DNA from: Variovorax sp. SG517 | GTDB taxonomy: Bacteria; Pseudomonadota; Gammaproteobacteria; Burkholderiales; Burkholderiaceae_C | Direction of reading: 5' to 3' | Assembly (NCBI RefSeq): GCF_013376045.1 | Contig: NZ_JABMJG010000003.1 | Location: 186,001-250,000 of the forward strand | Length of the DNA stretch: 64,000 nt | Shown: positions 54,595 through 63,850 of the stretch, one piece after another | How positions within the stretch are numbered: the first letter of the stretch is position 1 | How the letters are laid out: each line of letters starts with the position of its first letter | Notes under the pieces: model-generated | The model's input: only the letters and a program-made list of their open reading frames with translations | What the model was told of the DNA's origin: nothing | The model's database searches: none | Position numbers and translations under genes: made by a program

Positions 54595-55887
54595 ATGAAC
54601 CGATTCCCGCACCGCCAATTCCTGCTCGCCGCCGTCTGCGCCGCCTTCCTCGGCAGCGCCTTCGCGGCGCCCGATGCGAAGATCGCCGCGCTCGCCGCCA
54701 AGGAAAAGCCCGCCCTGCTCGACACGCTGAAGGAGCTGGTCTCCATCGAGTCCGGCAGCCGCGACCTCGACGGCCTGGAGAAGATCTCCGACCTCATCGC
54801 CGCGAAGTTCAAGGCGCTGGGAGGCGAGGTCGAGCTGATCGATCCGAGCGCGGAGGCCTATCGCATGGAAGACACGCCCGAGAAGATCGGCCGCGCGGTG
54901 CGTGCCACCTTCAAGGGCACGGGCAAGAAGAAGATCCTGCTGATCGCGCACATGGACACGGTCTACACCGTGGGCATGCTCAACAAGCAGCCCTTCCGCA
55001 TCGAGGGCGACAGGGCCTACGGCCTGGGCATCGCCGACGACAAGCAGGGCGTGGCCGTCATCACGCACATCGTGTCGATGCTGCAGGCGATGAAGTTCAA
55101 GGACTACGGCACGCTCACCGTGCTCATCAACGGCGACGAGGAAATCAGCTCGCCCGGCGCTCGTGCGCTCATCACGCGCATGGGCAGCGAGCACGACGCG
55201 GTGCTGTCCTTCGAAGGTGCCTCGGTGAAGGAAGACAAGCTCTCGCTCGCCACCGCGGGCATCGCATCGGTCACGCTGAACGTCACCGGCAAGGCCTCGC
55301 ACGCGGGCTCGGCGCCCGAGCTGGGCGTGAATGCGCTGTACGAGCTGTCGCACCAGATCCTGCAGATGCGCGACCTGTCCGACCCGGCCACGGGGCTGAA
55401 GATGAACTGGACCATCTCCAAGTCGGGCAGCAACCGCAACGTGATCCCGGCCAGCGCCACCGCCGCGGCCGACGTGCGCGTGCTCAAGGTGAGCGACTAC
55501 GACCGCATCGAGCAGCAGGTGAACGAGCGCGTGAAGAAGCAGCTCATTCCCGAGGCCAAGGTCGAGCTGAAGTTCGAGCGCCGCCGTCCGCCGCTGGAGT
55601 CCTCCGACGCTTCGATCGCCATGGCACGCCACGCGCAGCAGATCTACAAAGACGAACTCGGCCTGCCGCTGGGCGCCGACGACAAGGCCGCCGGCGGCGG
55701 CACCGATGCGGCCTTCGCCGCGCTCAAGACCAAGGCGCCGGTTGTCGAGCGTTTCGGCCTGCAGGGCTTCGGCGCGCACTCGGCCGATGCCGAGTACGTG
55801 CTGGTCAATTCGATCGAGCCGCGCCTGTACCTCGGCACGCGCATAGTGATGGACCTCGCCCGAGGCAAGGCGTCCTCGGGCAACTGA
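54595..55887 (+). CDS. M20-family metallopeptidase, glutamate carboxypeptidase (CPG2) type
   Basis: A protein of 430 residues with a signal peptide (MNRFPHRQFLLAAVCAAFLG, cleavage about after AFA). The M20 metal site is visible: His and Asp in IAHMDTVYTVG, bridging Asp in GIADDKQGVAV and the catalytic Glu pair in NGDEEISSPGA. The dimerisation domain sits in the middle (KASHAGSAPELGVNALYELS). Carboxypeptidase G2 releases C-terminal glutamate from folates and peptides. Being periplasmic and beside D-amino-acid genes, it probably serves scavenging. Confidence 0.85.
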   Translation: MNRFPHRQFLLAAVCAAFLGSAFAAPDAKIAALAAKEKPALLDTLKELVSIESGSRDLDGLEKISDLIAAKFKALGGEVELIDPSAEAYRMEDTPEKIGRAVRATFKGTGKKKILLIAHMDTVYTVGMLNKQPFRIEGDRAYGLGIADDKQGVAVITHIVSMLQAMKFKDYGTLTVLINGDEEISSPGARALITRMGSEHDAVLSFEGASVKEDKLSLATAGIASVTLNVTGKASHAGSAPELGVNALYELSHQILQMRDLSDPATGLKMNWTISKSGSNRNVIPASATAAADVRVLKVSDYDRIEQQVNERVKKQLIPEAKVELKFERRRPPLESSDASIAMARHAQQIYKDELGLPLGADDKAAGGGTDAAFAALKTKAPVVERFGLQGFGAHSADAEYVLVNSIEPRLYLGTRIVMDLARGKASSGN

Positions 55888-55901
55888 ACCCTTCGCTCGC
55901 A

Positions 55902-56804
55902 ATGCGACTGCGCCACATCGAGGTCTTCAACGCGATCATGCTCACGGGCAGCGTGAGCGCGGCGGCGCGGCTCATCAACATCACGCAGCCGGCGGTGAGC
56001 CGCACGCTGCAGCATGCCGAGCTGCAGCTGGGCTTTCCGCTGTTCCAGCGGGCCAAGGGCCGGCTCACGCCGACCACCGAGGCGCTCACGCTGTATCCGC
56101 ACATCGAGCGGCTGTTCGCGCAGCTCGACGAGGTGCAGCGGCTGGCCTCCAACCTGCGCACGGCCGGCGACACCGGCGAGCTGCGCATCCTGAGCGTGCT
56201 GGCGCTGAGCTACGACATCCTGCCGCGCGCGCTCAAGGCATTCCGCGAGAAGCATCCGGGCTATGCGATCACGGTGGAGTCGCTGCATTCGCCGCAGATC
56301 ATGTCGGCGCTGCTGCTGCAGGAGGCCGACGTGGGCTTCGCCTTCAGCCCGGCGGTGCATCCCTCGCTCACGCAGGAGACGCTGGCCGACAGCCGCATGG
56401 TGTGCATCGCGCCCAAGGGCATGCTGCCGCGCACGCTGGTGCGCAACGGCTCGGTGGCGCTGCACGATCTCGTCGACCGGCCGGTGATCGGCCTGGACAG
56501 CCGCGACCCCGTGGGCACCAGCCTGAGCCAGGCCTGCCGGCAGGCGGGCGTGGGCTTCCAGCAGGCGGTGGTGACGGTGCAGACCTACCACGCGGCGCTG
56601 GCCATGGCGCACCACGGCATCGGCATCGCGCTGGTGGACGGCTGCACGGCGCGCTCGGCCGACCGCGAGAAGGTCGACGTGCTGATGCTGGAGCCCCGGA
56701 TCCCGGTGCCTATCCGCGCGCTGCGTTTCGCTGCGCGGCCCGACTCGGTGGCGGTGCGCGGCATCACGCGCTGCATGCAGGAAGCGATTCAGGAAACGAT
56801 CTAG
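55902..56804 (+). CDS. LysR-family transcriptional regulator
   Basis: A protein of 300 residues. The N-terminal HTH is MRLRHIEVFNAIMLTGSVSA followed by AARLINITQPAVSRTLQHAE. The effector domain has two alpha/beta lobes. It follows the M20 peptidase by 14 bases and converges with the DadA-like gene. It may control the amino-acid genes around it. Confidence 0.9.
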   Translation: MRLRHIEVFNAIMLTGSVSAAARLINITQPAVSRTLQHAELQLGFPLFQRAKGRLTPTTEALTLYPHIERLFAQLDEVQRLASNLRTAGDTGELRILSVLALSYDILPRALKAFREKHPGYAITVESLHSPQIMSALLLQEADVGFAFSPAVHPSLTQETLADSRMVCIAPKGMLPRTLVRNGSVALHDLVDRPVIGLDSRDPVGTSLSQACRQAGVGFQQAVVTVQTYHAALAMAHHGIGIALVDGCTARSADREKVDVLMLEPRIPVPIRALRFAARPDSVAVRGITRCMQEAIQETI

Positions 56805-56829
56805 GACCTAGCGAGGCCCTGGGCCCTGG

Positions 56830-58041
56830 TCAGGCCTGCAGTTCCTGCGCGACGCGCAGCGCCGAGCCGAAGGCCAGCGTGAAGCCCAGAGCCCCGTGGC
56901 CCGTGTTGAACAGCATGTTCGACGGGGCGCTGCCGAGCCGTCCGATGATCGGCAGCCCCTTGGGTGTGGCGGGGCGCATGCCGGTCCAGGGATGCAGTTC
57001 CTCGAGCCGGCTCGCATGCGGGAAGAGGGCGCGCGTGGCGGCCACCAGCGTCTCGATGCGTGTGGCCGGAATGCTCGCGTCGTGGCCCACCAGCTCGGCC
57101 ATGCCCGCCACGCGCAGGCGCGAGCCGATGCGTGCGAACACCACCTTGCGCGCGCTGTCCGTCACGTTCACATGCGGTGCCGCGCCCGGCGCGGAATCGA
57201 CGTCCACCGTGATGCTGTAGCCCTTGAGCGGATACACCGGCAGATAGGCCCCGAGCGCGCGGCCCAGCCTGTGCGACGCGGAGCCCAGCGCCATGACGAA
57301 GGCGTCGGCCTCCACGTCGCCGTCGCCGGTGCGTGCCGCGGCGATGCGGTTTCCGCTGCGCACGAAGCCCTGCACCTCGGCGCCGGACATGAAGCCCACG
57401 CCGCGCGTGCCCAACGCCTTCGTCAGCTCGGTGCACACCTTGAGGCAGTCGGCGGCGCATTCGCTGGGCGTATGGACGGCGCCCGCCATCCGGTCGCGGT
57501 AGCTTGCGAGCGCGGGCTCGATGGCGATGCATTCCTCGGGCGTCACCAGCCGCTGCTCGCTGCCCATGGCGCGCTGCAGTTCAAGCTGGGCGCGGGCGCC
57601 TTCGAGCGATGCCTGGCTCGCATACAGCACCAGCTTGCCGGTGGCGGAGAAATCGCAGTCGGGCGAAAGCTCGGCACGCATCGCCTCGAACTCGACGCGG
57701 CTCGAGGCGGCCAGTTCCAGCAGCCTGGCCGTGGTGTCGCGCGAGGTGCGCGCGTTGCAGGCCGCAAGGAACTCCATGCCCCAACGCCACTGCAGCGGAT
57801 CGAGCTGCGGCCGCAGCTTGAGCGGCGAGTTGGGCGACAGCAGCAGCTTGGGCAGCTGCTTCCAGATCGAGGGGTCGGCCAGCGGCTGCACGTACGAATA
57901 GCTGAGCTGCGCGCCGTTGCCGCCGCTCGCGCCCGAGCCGGGGGCGGCGCGGTCGATCACGGTGACCTGATGGCCCCGGCGTTCGAGCTGCCAGGCGGTC
58001 GCCAGGCCCACGATGCCGGCGCCGAGCACACACACATGCAT
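56830..58041 (-). CDS. D-amino-acid dehydrogenase-like FAD oxidoreductase (DadA family)
   Basis: A protein of 403 residues from the ATG at 58041 (MHVCVLGAGIVGLATAWQLE, with the dinucleotide motif GAGIVG); a longer frame upstream has no signal. Other marks are PGSGASGGNGAQLSYSYVQP for the flavin region and WTGMRPATPKGLPIIGR with GHGALGFTLAFGS at the C terminus. DadA oxidises D-amino acids to keto acids and passes electrons to the quinone pool. It is divergent from a solute-binding protein gene. Confidence 0.83.
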   Translation of the reverse strand: MHVCVLGAGIVGLATAWQLERRGHQVTVIDRAAPGSGASGGNGAQLSYSYVQPLADPSIWKQLPKLLLSPNSPLKLRPQLDPLQWRWGMEFLAACNARTSRDTTARLLELAASSRVEFEAMRAELSPDCDFSATGKLVLYASQASLEGARAQLELQRAMGSEQRLVTPEECIAIEPALASYRDRMAGAVHTPSECAADCLKVCTELTKALGTRGVGFMSGAEVQGFVRSGNRIAAARTGDGDVEADAFVMALGSASHRLGRALGAYLPVYPLKGYSITVDVDSAPGAAPHVNVTDSARKVVFARIGSRLRVAGMAELVGHDASIPATRIETLVAATRALFPHASRLEELHPWTGMRPATPKGLPIIGRLGSAPSNMLFNTGHGALGFTLAFGSALRVAQELQA

Positions 58042-58236
58042 GGGGCGACTTTCCGCAAGGAGATTGATTAGAGAACCGAGGCTCGGACTGTAGGCGCGCT
58101 CGGCTGCGGGCGGAAATGCCAAAAGAACCCCCGCCCATAACCTTTGGGCATGGGCCAGGTTTCAATTGGAATTGTCGTTTTGCGTCGCTACTTCCTACAC
58201 TGGCCGCCTGTTCAGTCCAACCGAATGAAGGCTCGA

Positions 58237-59127
58237 ATGAAACTCTCCGTCCTGATGTCTTCCCTGGCCGCCACGGTGCTTTTCACCGCCACGGGCGCGC
58301 AGGCCGCCGATACGCTGGCCAAGATCGCCGAGTCCGGCAAGATCACGCTCTCCTATCGGGAGTCGTCGGTGCCCTTCAGCTACCTGGACGGCCCCAACAA
58401 GCCGATCGGGATGGCGGTGGACCTTTCCAACGCCGTGGTCGAGGCGGTGAAGAAGAAGCTGAACAAGCCCAACCTGCAGGTGGCGCTCATGCCCGTGACC
58501 TCGCAGAACCGCATTCCGCTCATCACCAACGGCACGGTCGACCTGGAGTGCGGCTCCACCACCAACAACACCGCGCGCGGCAAGGACGTGGCCTTCGCCA
58601 TCAACCACTTCTACACGGGCACGCGCCTGCTGGTGAAGAAGTCGTCGAAGATCAAGAACTACGCCGACCTCGCGAAGAAGACTGTGGCCAGCACCACCGG
58701 CACCACCAATGCGCTGGTCATGCGGAAGTACAACGCCGAGAAGAACCTCGGCATGGACATCGTGCTCGGCAAAGACCATGCCGATTCCTTCCTGCTGGTC
58801 GAGAGCGACCGCGCCGCGGCCTTCGCCATGGACGACATCCTGCTGTACGGCCTGATCGCCAATGCCAAGGCGCCGGGCGACTTCGAGGTGGTGGGCGAGT
58901 CGCTGCAGGTCGAACCCTACGCCTGCATGCTGCCCAAGGACGACCCGGCCTTCAAGAAGCTGGTGGACGACACCTTCGCCGGCATGATGAAGAGCGGCGA
59001 GTTCGAGAAGCTCTACGACAAGTGGTTCATGCAGCCGATTCCGCCGAAGAACGTGCCGCTGAACCTGCCGATGAGCCCGCAGCTCAAGGAAAACCTCAAG
59101 GCCCTGAGCGACAAGCCCGCGACTTGA
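58237..59127 (+). CDS. Amino-acid ABC transporter binding protein (glutamate/aspartate type)
   Basis: A protein of 296 residues from the ATG at 58237, with AAGG five bases upstream; ATGs at 58225 and further upstream are possible but give odd N termini. The signal peptide is MKLSVLMSSLAATVLFTATG, cleaved about after AQA. The fold is binding-protein family 3: ITLSYRESSVPFSYLD, then DLECGSTTNNTARGKDVAF as in GltI. No permease genes are next to it, so it may serve a transporter elsewhere. Confidence 0.85.
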   Translation: MKLSVLMSSLAATVLFTATGAQAADTLAKIAESGKITLSYRESSVPFSYLDGPNKPIGMAVDLSNAVVEAVKKKLNKPNLQVALMPVTSQNRIPLITNGTVDLECGSTTNNTARGKDVAFAINHFYTGTRLLVKKSSKIKNYADLAKKTVASTTGTTNALVMRKYNAEKNLGMDIVLGKDHADSFLLVESDRAAAFAMDDILLYGLIANAKAPGDFEVVGESLQVEPYACMLPKDDPAFKKLVDDTFAGMMKSGEFEKLYDKWFMQPIPPKNVPLNLPMSPQLKENLKALSDKPAT

Positions 59128-59133
59128 GTTCAT

Positions 59134-59199
59134 CCCCCAGGCTGCGCGCACTTCGGGTCGCGCACGCCTTCCCCCTCCGGGGCAATGCCAGCGGCCCGG
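59134..59199 (+). repeat. Dispersed Comamonadaceae-type intergenic repeat, copy 3
   Basis: CCCCCAGGCTGCGCGCACTT continues with CGGGTCGCGCACGCC, a CCCCCTCCGGGG core and GCGGCCCGGC. It is related to the copies at 33047-33116 and 46523-46604 and lies between the binding protein and the racemase. Confidence 0.6.
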
Positions 59200-59243
59200 C
59201 AAAGCCGGTTCCGCGGTATTCCTGAAACAGAGATAGAAAGATC

Positions 59244-59993
59244 ATGAGTTCGACCAGCGTCGTTGGCATTCTTGGCGGCATGGGCCCCGCGGCGGGTGCC
59301 GACTTCGTGCGGCTCTTCGTGCAGGCCTGCACGCAGCAGATGCGTGCGCGCGGCGAGCCGGTGCGCGACCAGGCCTTTCCCGAGCACTGGCTCGCGCAGG
59401 TGCCGGTGCCCGACCGCACCGAGGCACTGGCTTCGGCCGATCAGGGCGCGCACCAGCCGCTGGAGCCGATGCTGCAGGCACTGGGCCGCCTGGCCGCGCT
59501 CGGCAGCCGCACCGTGGCCATCGCCTGCAACACCGCGCATGCCTGGCACGCGAGCCTGCAGGAGCGCTTTCCGCAGGTCGAGCTGCTGCACATGGCACGC
59601 GAGACGGCGCAGCACCTTACCCGCCAGGGCGCGACCGGCGTGGCGCTGATGGCCACCGAAGGCACCTACCGCATCCGCCTCTACGAGAAGGCGCTGGCCG
59701 AGGAAGGCCTGGAATGCCATGTGCCGCTGCCCGAGGAGCGGCAGATCATCACGCGCGGCATCTTCGAGGGCGTGAAGGCCGGCAACATGCAGCTCGCCGA
59801 GCAGTGCTTCTCCGATGTGGCGCTGCGGCTGGCCGGGCGCCATGGCCCCGTCTCCATCGTCATGGGCTGCACCGAGGTGCCGCTGGGCCTGCAGGGCTCG
59901 GCCGCGGTGGCCGGGCTCGATCTCGTCGACCCCGCGCAGGTGCTGGCAGCCGCGCTGGCGCGACGGGCCTACGGGGCGCCGCAACCCCACTGA
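59244..59993 (+). CDS. Aspartate/glutamate racemase-family protein
   Basis: A protein of 249 residues. The family's two catalytic cysteines are in AIACNTAHAW and MGCTEVPLGL. The N terminus has VGILGGMGPAAGADF, typical of aspartate racemases. It interconverts L- and D-forms of Asp or Glu without cofactor. Next to DadA-like and N-acyl-D-amino-acid genes it supports D-amino-acid metabolism. Confidence 0.88.
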   Translation: MSSTSVVGILGGMGPAAGADFVRLFVQACTQQMRARGEPVRDQAFPEHWLAQVPVPDRTEALASADQGAHQPLEPMLQALGRLAALGSRTVAIACNTAHAWHASLQERFPQVELLHMARETAQHLTRQGATGVALMATEGTYRIRLYEKALAEEGLECHVPLPEERQIITRGIFEGVKAGNMQLAEQCFSDVALRLAGRHGPVSIVMGCTEVPLGLQGSAAVAGLDLVDPAQVLAAALARRAYGAPQPH

Positions 59994-60096
59994 GACCAGG
60001 GGGCATGCAGGCCCCGGCCGATTTCGCCTACATTGCGGCGTGCGTTTTTCCATGGCGCAACGTCCCTTGTACGACGATCCAACCGGAGCCCACTAC

Positions 60097-60993
60097 ATGC
60101 CTCTCGACGACAGCCGTTCCGACTTCGACTCGCTTCGCCCCGGCGAAAGCACAGAGCAGGGCGCCACGCGCCGCACCGCCCTCAAGGCCGCCATCGGCGT
60201 GGGCTACGCGGCCGCGGTGATGCCGGTGATGGCGCAGACCGCCATCAGCACCCCGGCCGATGGCCTGAAGGCCGGCCCCATCAAGTACGCCGTCGGAGAC
60301 TTCGAGGTGCCCGCCTATGCAGCGGCGCCCGCCGGCAAGACCGGCCTGCCCGTGATCCTGGTGATCCAGGAAATCTTCGGCGTGCACGAATACATCGCCG
60401 ACACCTGCCGCCGCTTCGCCAAGCTCGGCTACCTGGCCATCGCGCCCGAGCTGTATGCCCGCCAGGGCGACCCGCGCGGCTACACCGACATCCCGAAGCT
60501 GCAGGCCGACATCGTCAGCAAGGTGCCCGACGCGCAGGTCATGGCCGACCTCGACGGCGCCCTGGCCTATGCCAAGGCCAACGGCGGCGACACCAGCAAG
60601 GCGGGCATCACCGGCTTCTGCTGGGGCGGTCGCATCGTCTGGCTCTATGCGGCCACCGGCAAGGTCAAGGCGGGCGTGGCCTGGTACGGCCGGCTGGTCG
60701 GCCAGGCCAGCGAACTGACGCCGAAGCATCCCGTCGATGTGGCCGCCGGCCTGCAGGCGCCGGTGCTCGGCCTCTACGGCGGAAAAGACCAGGGCATCCC
60801 CCTTGACACGGTTGATAAGATGAAAGCAGCTCTGGCCAACGGAACTCCGGCGGCCAAGGCGTCGAGCTTCGTGGTGTATCCGGAAGCAGGCCACGCGTTC
60901 CATGCCGACTACCGCCCCAGCTACGTCAAGAGCGCGGCGGAAGACGGCTGGCAACGCGCCGCGGCCTGGTTCAAAGCCAATGGCGTCGCCTGA
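60097..60993 (+). CDS. Exported dienelactone hydrolase-family protein
   Basis: A protein of 298 residues from the ATG at 60097, with GGAG nine bases upstream; an ATG at 60052 would add 15 residues. The N terminus has a twin-arginine-like signal (ATRRTALKAAIGVGYAAAVM and on to about VMAQ). The enzyme has the family nucleophile Cys in GFCWGGRIV, the acid in YGGKDQG and the His in PEAGHAFHAD. Dienelactone hydrolases act in chlorocatechol breakdown, but exported versions may act on other lactones or esters. Confidence 0.83.
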   Translation: MPLDDSRSDFDSLRPGESTEQGATRRTALKAAIGVGYAAAVMPVMAQTAISTPADGLKAGPIKYAVGDFEVPAYAAAPAGKTGLPVILVIQEIFGVHEYIADTCRRFAKLGYLAIAPELYARQGDPRGYTDIPKLQADIVSKVPDAQVMADLDGALAYAKANGGDTSKAGITGFCWGGRIVWLYAATGKVKAGVAWYGRLVGQASELTPKHPVDVAAGLQAPVLGLYGGKDQGIPLDTVDKMKAALANGTPAAKASSFVVYPEAGHAFHADYRPSYVKSAAEDGWQRAAAWFKANGVA

Positions 60994-61021
60994 AGACGGC
61001 GCCCTGTAGCCACCCCCGCCG

Positions 61022-61055
61022 AAGGCCGTCGAATGACGGCCTTTCTCTTTTTATG
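61022..61055 (+). terminator. Rho-independent terminator
   Basis: AAGGCCGTC and GACGGCCTT around GAAT, followed by TCTCTTTTT. Confidence 0.85.
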
Positions 61056-61111
61056 AACGGACAACGGCCGCCGGAACTTCTCCGGGAGCCGTCTTTCTTG
61101 CGCAAGCAGCT

Positions 61112-62023
61112 ATGAATTTGATAGTCATCATCGTGGCGACCCTGGTTGCCGGTATCGGGAGCGTCTGGCTCGCGGCCCTCCTGCTGAAGGTGGGCGTGCG
61201 AAGCGGCTCGGGCGGCGTGAACCCGCAGCACCTGCTGAGCCTGGCGGCCGGCGCGCTGCTCGCCACGGCCTTCATGCACCTGCTGCCCGAGGCCTTCGAG
61301 AGCCGCATCGAGCCGGCGCTGCTCTTCGGGGTGCTGCTGTTCGGGCTGGTGTTCTTCTTCCTGCTCGACAAGGCCGAGCTGTGGCACCACGGCCATGAAC
61401 ACCACCACGGCGGCGGGAAGGACCACGGGCACGCGGGCCACGACCATCACCACGGGCACGGCCACGATCATGGCCACGACCACTCCCATGCGCACGACCA
61501 GGGCCCCCGCACCGGCGGCTGGGCCGTGCTCACCGGCGACAGCGTGCACTGCTTCGGCGACGGCATCCTGATCGCCTCCGCCTTCACCGCCGATCTGCGC
61601 CTGGGCCTGGTGGCCGCCCTCGCGGTGCTGGCGCACGAGATTCCGCACCACATCGGCGACCTGGTCGTGCTGCGCCAGAGCTCGGCCAACCAGCGCGCGG
61701 CACTGGTGAAGGTGTCGCTCGCCGGCACCATGACCGCGCTGGGCGGCATCGTGGGCTGGTGGCTGGTCGATCAGCTGCACGGCCTGCTGCCGTACTTCCT
61801 GGTGCTGGCCGGCAGCAGCTTCGTCTACGTGGCGCTGGCCGACCTGATTCCGCAGCTGCAGAAGCGCCTGCCGGCGCGCCAGACGGCCGCGCAGATCCTG
61901 TGGCTGGCGGCGGGCATCGTGCTGGTCACGCTGGTGAGCCGCCTGGCGCACGGCGAGCACGGGCACGACCACGGCCATGACGACCCCGGCCACGGGGAGC
62001 ATGGGCACGTGCACAAGGACTGA
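61112..62023 (+). CDS. ZIP-family metal transporter with His-rich loop
   Basis: An inner-membrane protein of 303 residues with about seven to eight hydrophobic segments. Between the third and fourth is a long loop rich in His, Asp and Gly (about residues 90-130, repeated HGH/HDH units), which should bind Zn or other metals. The metal pathway motifs are HCFGDGILIASAF and AHEIPHHIGDL. The C-terminal tail is also His-rich. ZIP proteins import zinc or iron into the cytoplasm. Confidence 0.88.
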   Translation: MNLIVIIVATLVAGIGSVWLAALLLKVGVRSGSGGVNPQHLLSLAAGALLATAFMHLLPEAFESRIEPALLFGVLLFGLVFFFLLDKAELWHHGHEHHHGGGKDHGHAGHDHHHGHGHDHGHDHSHAHDQGPRTGGWAVLTGDSVHCFGDGILIASAFTADLRLGLVAALAVLAHEIPHHIGDLVVLRQSSANQRAALVKVSLAGTMTALGGIVGWWLVDQLHGLLPYFLVLAGSSFVYVALADLIPQLQKRLPARQTAAQILWLAAGIVLVTLVSRLAHGEHGHDHGHDDPGHGEHGHVHKD

Positions 62024-62136
62024 TCTTCCGGACCGGCGGGAAACTTTCCGACACCGACGCCTCGCGCCGGATGAACCGGAACGGCCGAAACAGGCGCACC
62101 ATAGGGGGCGTGTCAGAAACAAGCCGAGGAAAGATC

Positions 62137-62340
62137 ATGAATGCCACCGCGCGATCCGCTTCGCCCGCCGAAGACGATGAGGACACCACGCCCGCCGACG
62201 ATTTCGAGGAACCCGAGGACGATATCTCCGATGACCTGTCGGAGGAAACGGGGATCGATCTCACCGACGCGAGCGAACTCGACGCGGACAACGTGCCAGC
62301 CGACGAAGAGTTCGACCGGGTGATGAACGCGCCCGACTGA
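62137..62340 (+). CDS. Small, highly acidic hypothetical protein, 67 aa
   Basis: An open frame of 67 codons with GAGGA six bases before the ATG at 62137. More than a third of residues are Asp or Glu, and there is only a handful of basic residues. It has no hydrophobic core and is probably disordered. No family is recognised. It runs towards the D-aminoacylase gene, with a 9-base tandem repeat between the stops. Confidence 0.6.
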   Translation: MNATARSASPAEDDEDTTPADDFEEPEDDISDDLSEETGIDLTDASELDADNVPADEEFDRVMNAPD

Positions 62341-62345
62341 GCGCG

Positions 62346-62372
62346 CCCACCAGGCCCACCAGGCCCACCAGG
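62346..62372. repeat. 9-base tandem repeat, three copies
   Basis: CCCACCAGG occurs three times without change, directly after the stop of the acidic-protein gene and before the stop of the convergent deacylase gene. Confidence 0.9.
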
Positions 62373-62373
62373 C

Positions 62374-63834
62374 TCAGGCAGCCACTTTGCGCCGCGTGAT
62401 CACCTGCCCGTTGCGCACCCCGCAGTGCGCCCCGTTGCGCCAGGTCAGGGCGCCGTTCACGATGACCGCGTCGATGCCTTCGGCCGGCTGCATCGGCGAT
62501 TCGTAGTTTGCGGTGTCGCGCACCGTCGCGGCATCGAAGATCACCACATCGGCGTGGTGGCCCGGCTTCAGCGTGCCGCGCTCGTGCAGGCCGAAGTTGC
62601 GGGCGGTGAGCCCGGTCATCTTCCAGACGGCCGTTTCCAGCGGGAACAGGCCCACGTCGCGGCTGTAGTGCCCCAGCACGCGCGGGAAGGTGCCCCACAG
62701 CCGCGGATGCGGCTTGTCGCCCAGCGGGATGCCGTCGGAGCCGATCATGGTCTCGTCGAAGGCGAGGATGCGCTGCACGTCGTCCTCGTCCATCATGAAG
62801 TAGATCGCGCTGCCGGGCTGCAGCCGCTTCGCCGCTTCCTCGCCCGAGACGCCCCATTCGGCCGCGATGTCCTTCAGGTCGCGGCCCGCGCATTCGGGGT
62901 GCGGCACGCTGGAGGCGATGAGCACGCGGCCTTCCATCATCCCGCGGTCGGTGCGGATCATGGTGGAGCCGGCCGTGTAGGGGTAGCAATCGAGCCCGAT
63001 GCACTGGTGCTTCATCGCCTCCTGGATGAAGGGCAGCGTGACCTTCGTCTTGCCGAAGTTGCGCGTGTTCTGCACCTTGTGATGCGACACCACCACCGGA
63101 ATGCCCAGCGCGCGGCCGATGTGGAAGGTTTCCTCCAGCGACTCCATCACGCGGTCGCTCTCGTCGCGCATGTGGGTCACGTACAGCGCCTTGCGCGAGG
63201 TCAGCGGGCGGCCGACCTCGATGATCTCCTCGGTCGTCGCTTTCACAGCGGGCGGGTAGAAGGTGCCGGTCGACAGGCCGATGGCGCCGGCCTGCATCGC
63301 TTCCTCGACCATCGCCTGCATGGCCTTGATCTCGGCCTCGTTCGCGGGGCGGTCGAGGTCAGCCATGGCTACCGCGCGCAATGTCGAATGGCCCACCATC
63401 GCCGCCACGTTCACCGACGAAGGCGCGGCGCGCAGCGCATCGAGGTACGCAGCGAAGCTGGTGAAACGGCCTTCGGCGGGCGAATCGAGCAGGCTCAGCG
63501 GCATCGGCAGGTCCATGTCGGCGCGCAGCGGCGCGGCGCTGATGCCGCAGTTGCCCGCCACCACCGTGGTCACGCCCTGCGACACCTTGAAAGGCATCTG
63601 CGCCTGCGAAAGCACCGCTTGGTCGTCATGCGTGTGCGAATCGATGAAGCCGGGCGCGACGATGCGGCCCGTGGCGTCGATCGTCTGTTCCGCCGTGTGG
63701 CCGGCGAGCTTGCCGATGGCCACGATGCGATCGCCGACGATGCCGACGTCGGCGTCGAAGCGCGGCGCCTTGGTGCCGTCGATCACGGTGCCGCCGCGGA
63801 TCAGCAGTTCGTAGTGGGGGAGCTTTTCGGACAC
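62374..63834 (-). CDS. N-acyl-D-amino-acid deacylase (D-aminoacylase family)
   Basis: A protein of 486 residues of the amidohydrolase superfamily. The metal site begins with HTHDD in PGFIDSHTHDDQAVL; a Cys follows in GNCGISAAP, as in D-aminoacylases that use a Cys/His zinc site. The rest has SHHKVQNTRNFGKT and a C-terminal amidohydrolase strand (GHHADVVIFDAATVRDTANY). It frees D-amino acids from N-acyl forms. It is just downstream of an oligopeptide-type ABC ATPase gene on the same strand, 16 bases apart. Confidence 0.88.
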   Translation of the reverse strand: MSEKLPHYELLIRGGTVIDGTKAPRFDADVGIVGDRIVAIGKLAGHTAEQTIDATGRIVAPGFIDSHTHDDQAVLSQAQMPFKVSQGVTTVVAGNCGISAAPLRADMDLPMPLSLLDSPAEGRFTSFAAYLDALRAAPSSVNVAAMVGHSTLRAVAMADLDRPANEAEIKAMQAMVEEAMQAGAIGLSTGTFYPPAVKATTEEIIEVGRPLTSRKALYVTHMRDESDRVMESLEETFHIGRALGIPVVVSHHKVQNTRNFGKTKVTLPFIQEAMKHQCIGLDCYPYTAGSTMIRTDRGMMEGRVLIASSVPHPECAGRDLKDIAAEWGVSGEEAAKRLQPGSAIYFMMDEDDVQRILAFDETMIGSDGIPLGDKPHPRLWGTFPRVLGHYSRDVGLFPLETAVWKMTGLTARNFGLHERGTLKPGHHADVVIFDAATVRDTANYESPMQPAEGIDAVIVNGALTWRNGAHCGVRNGQVITRRKVAA

Positions 63835-63850
63835 GGGAGGAATCCTTTCT

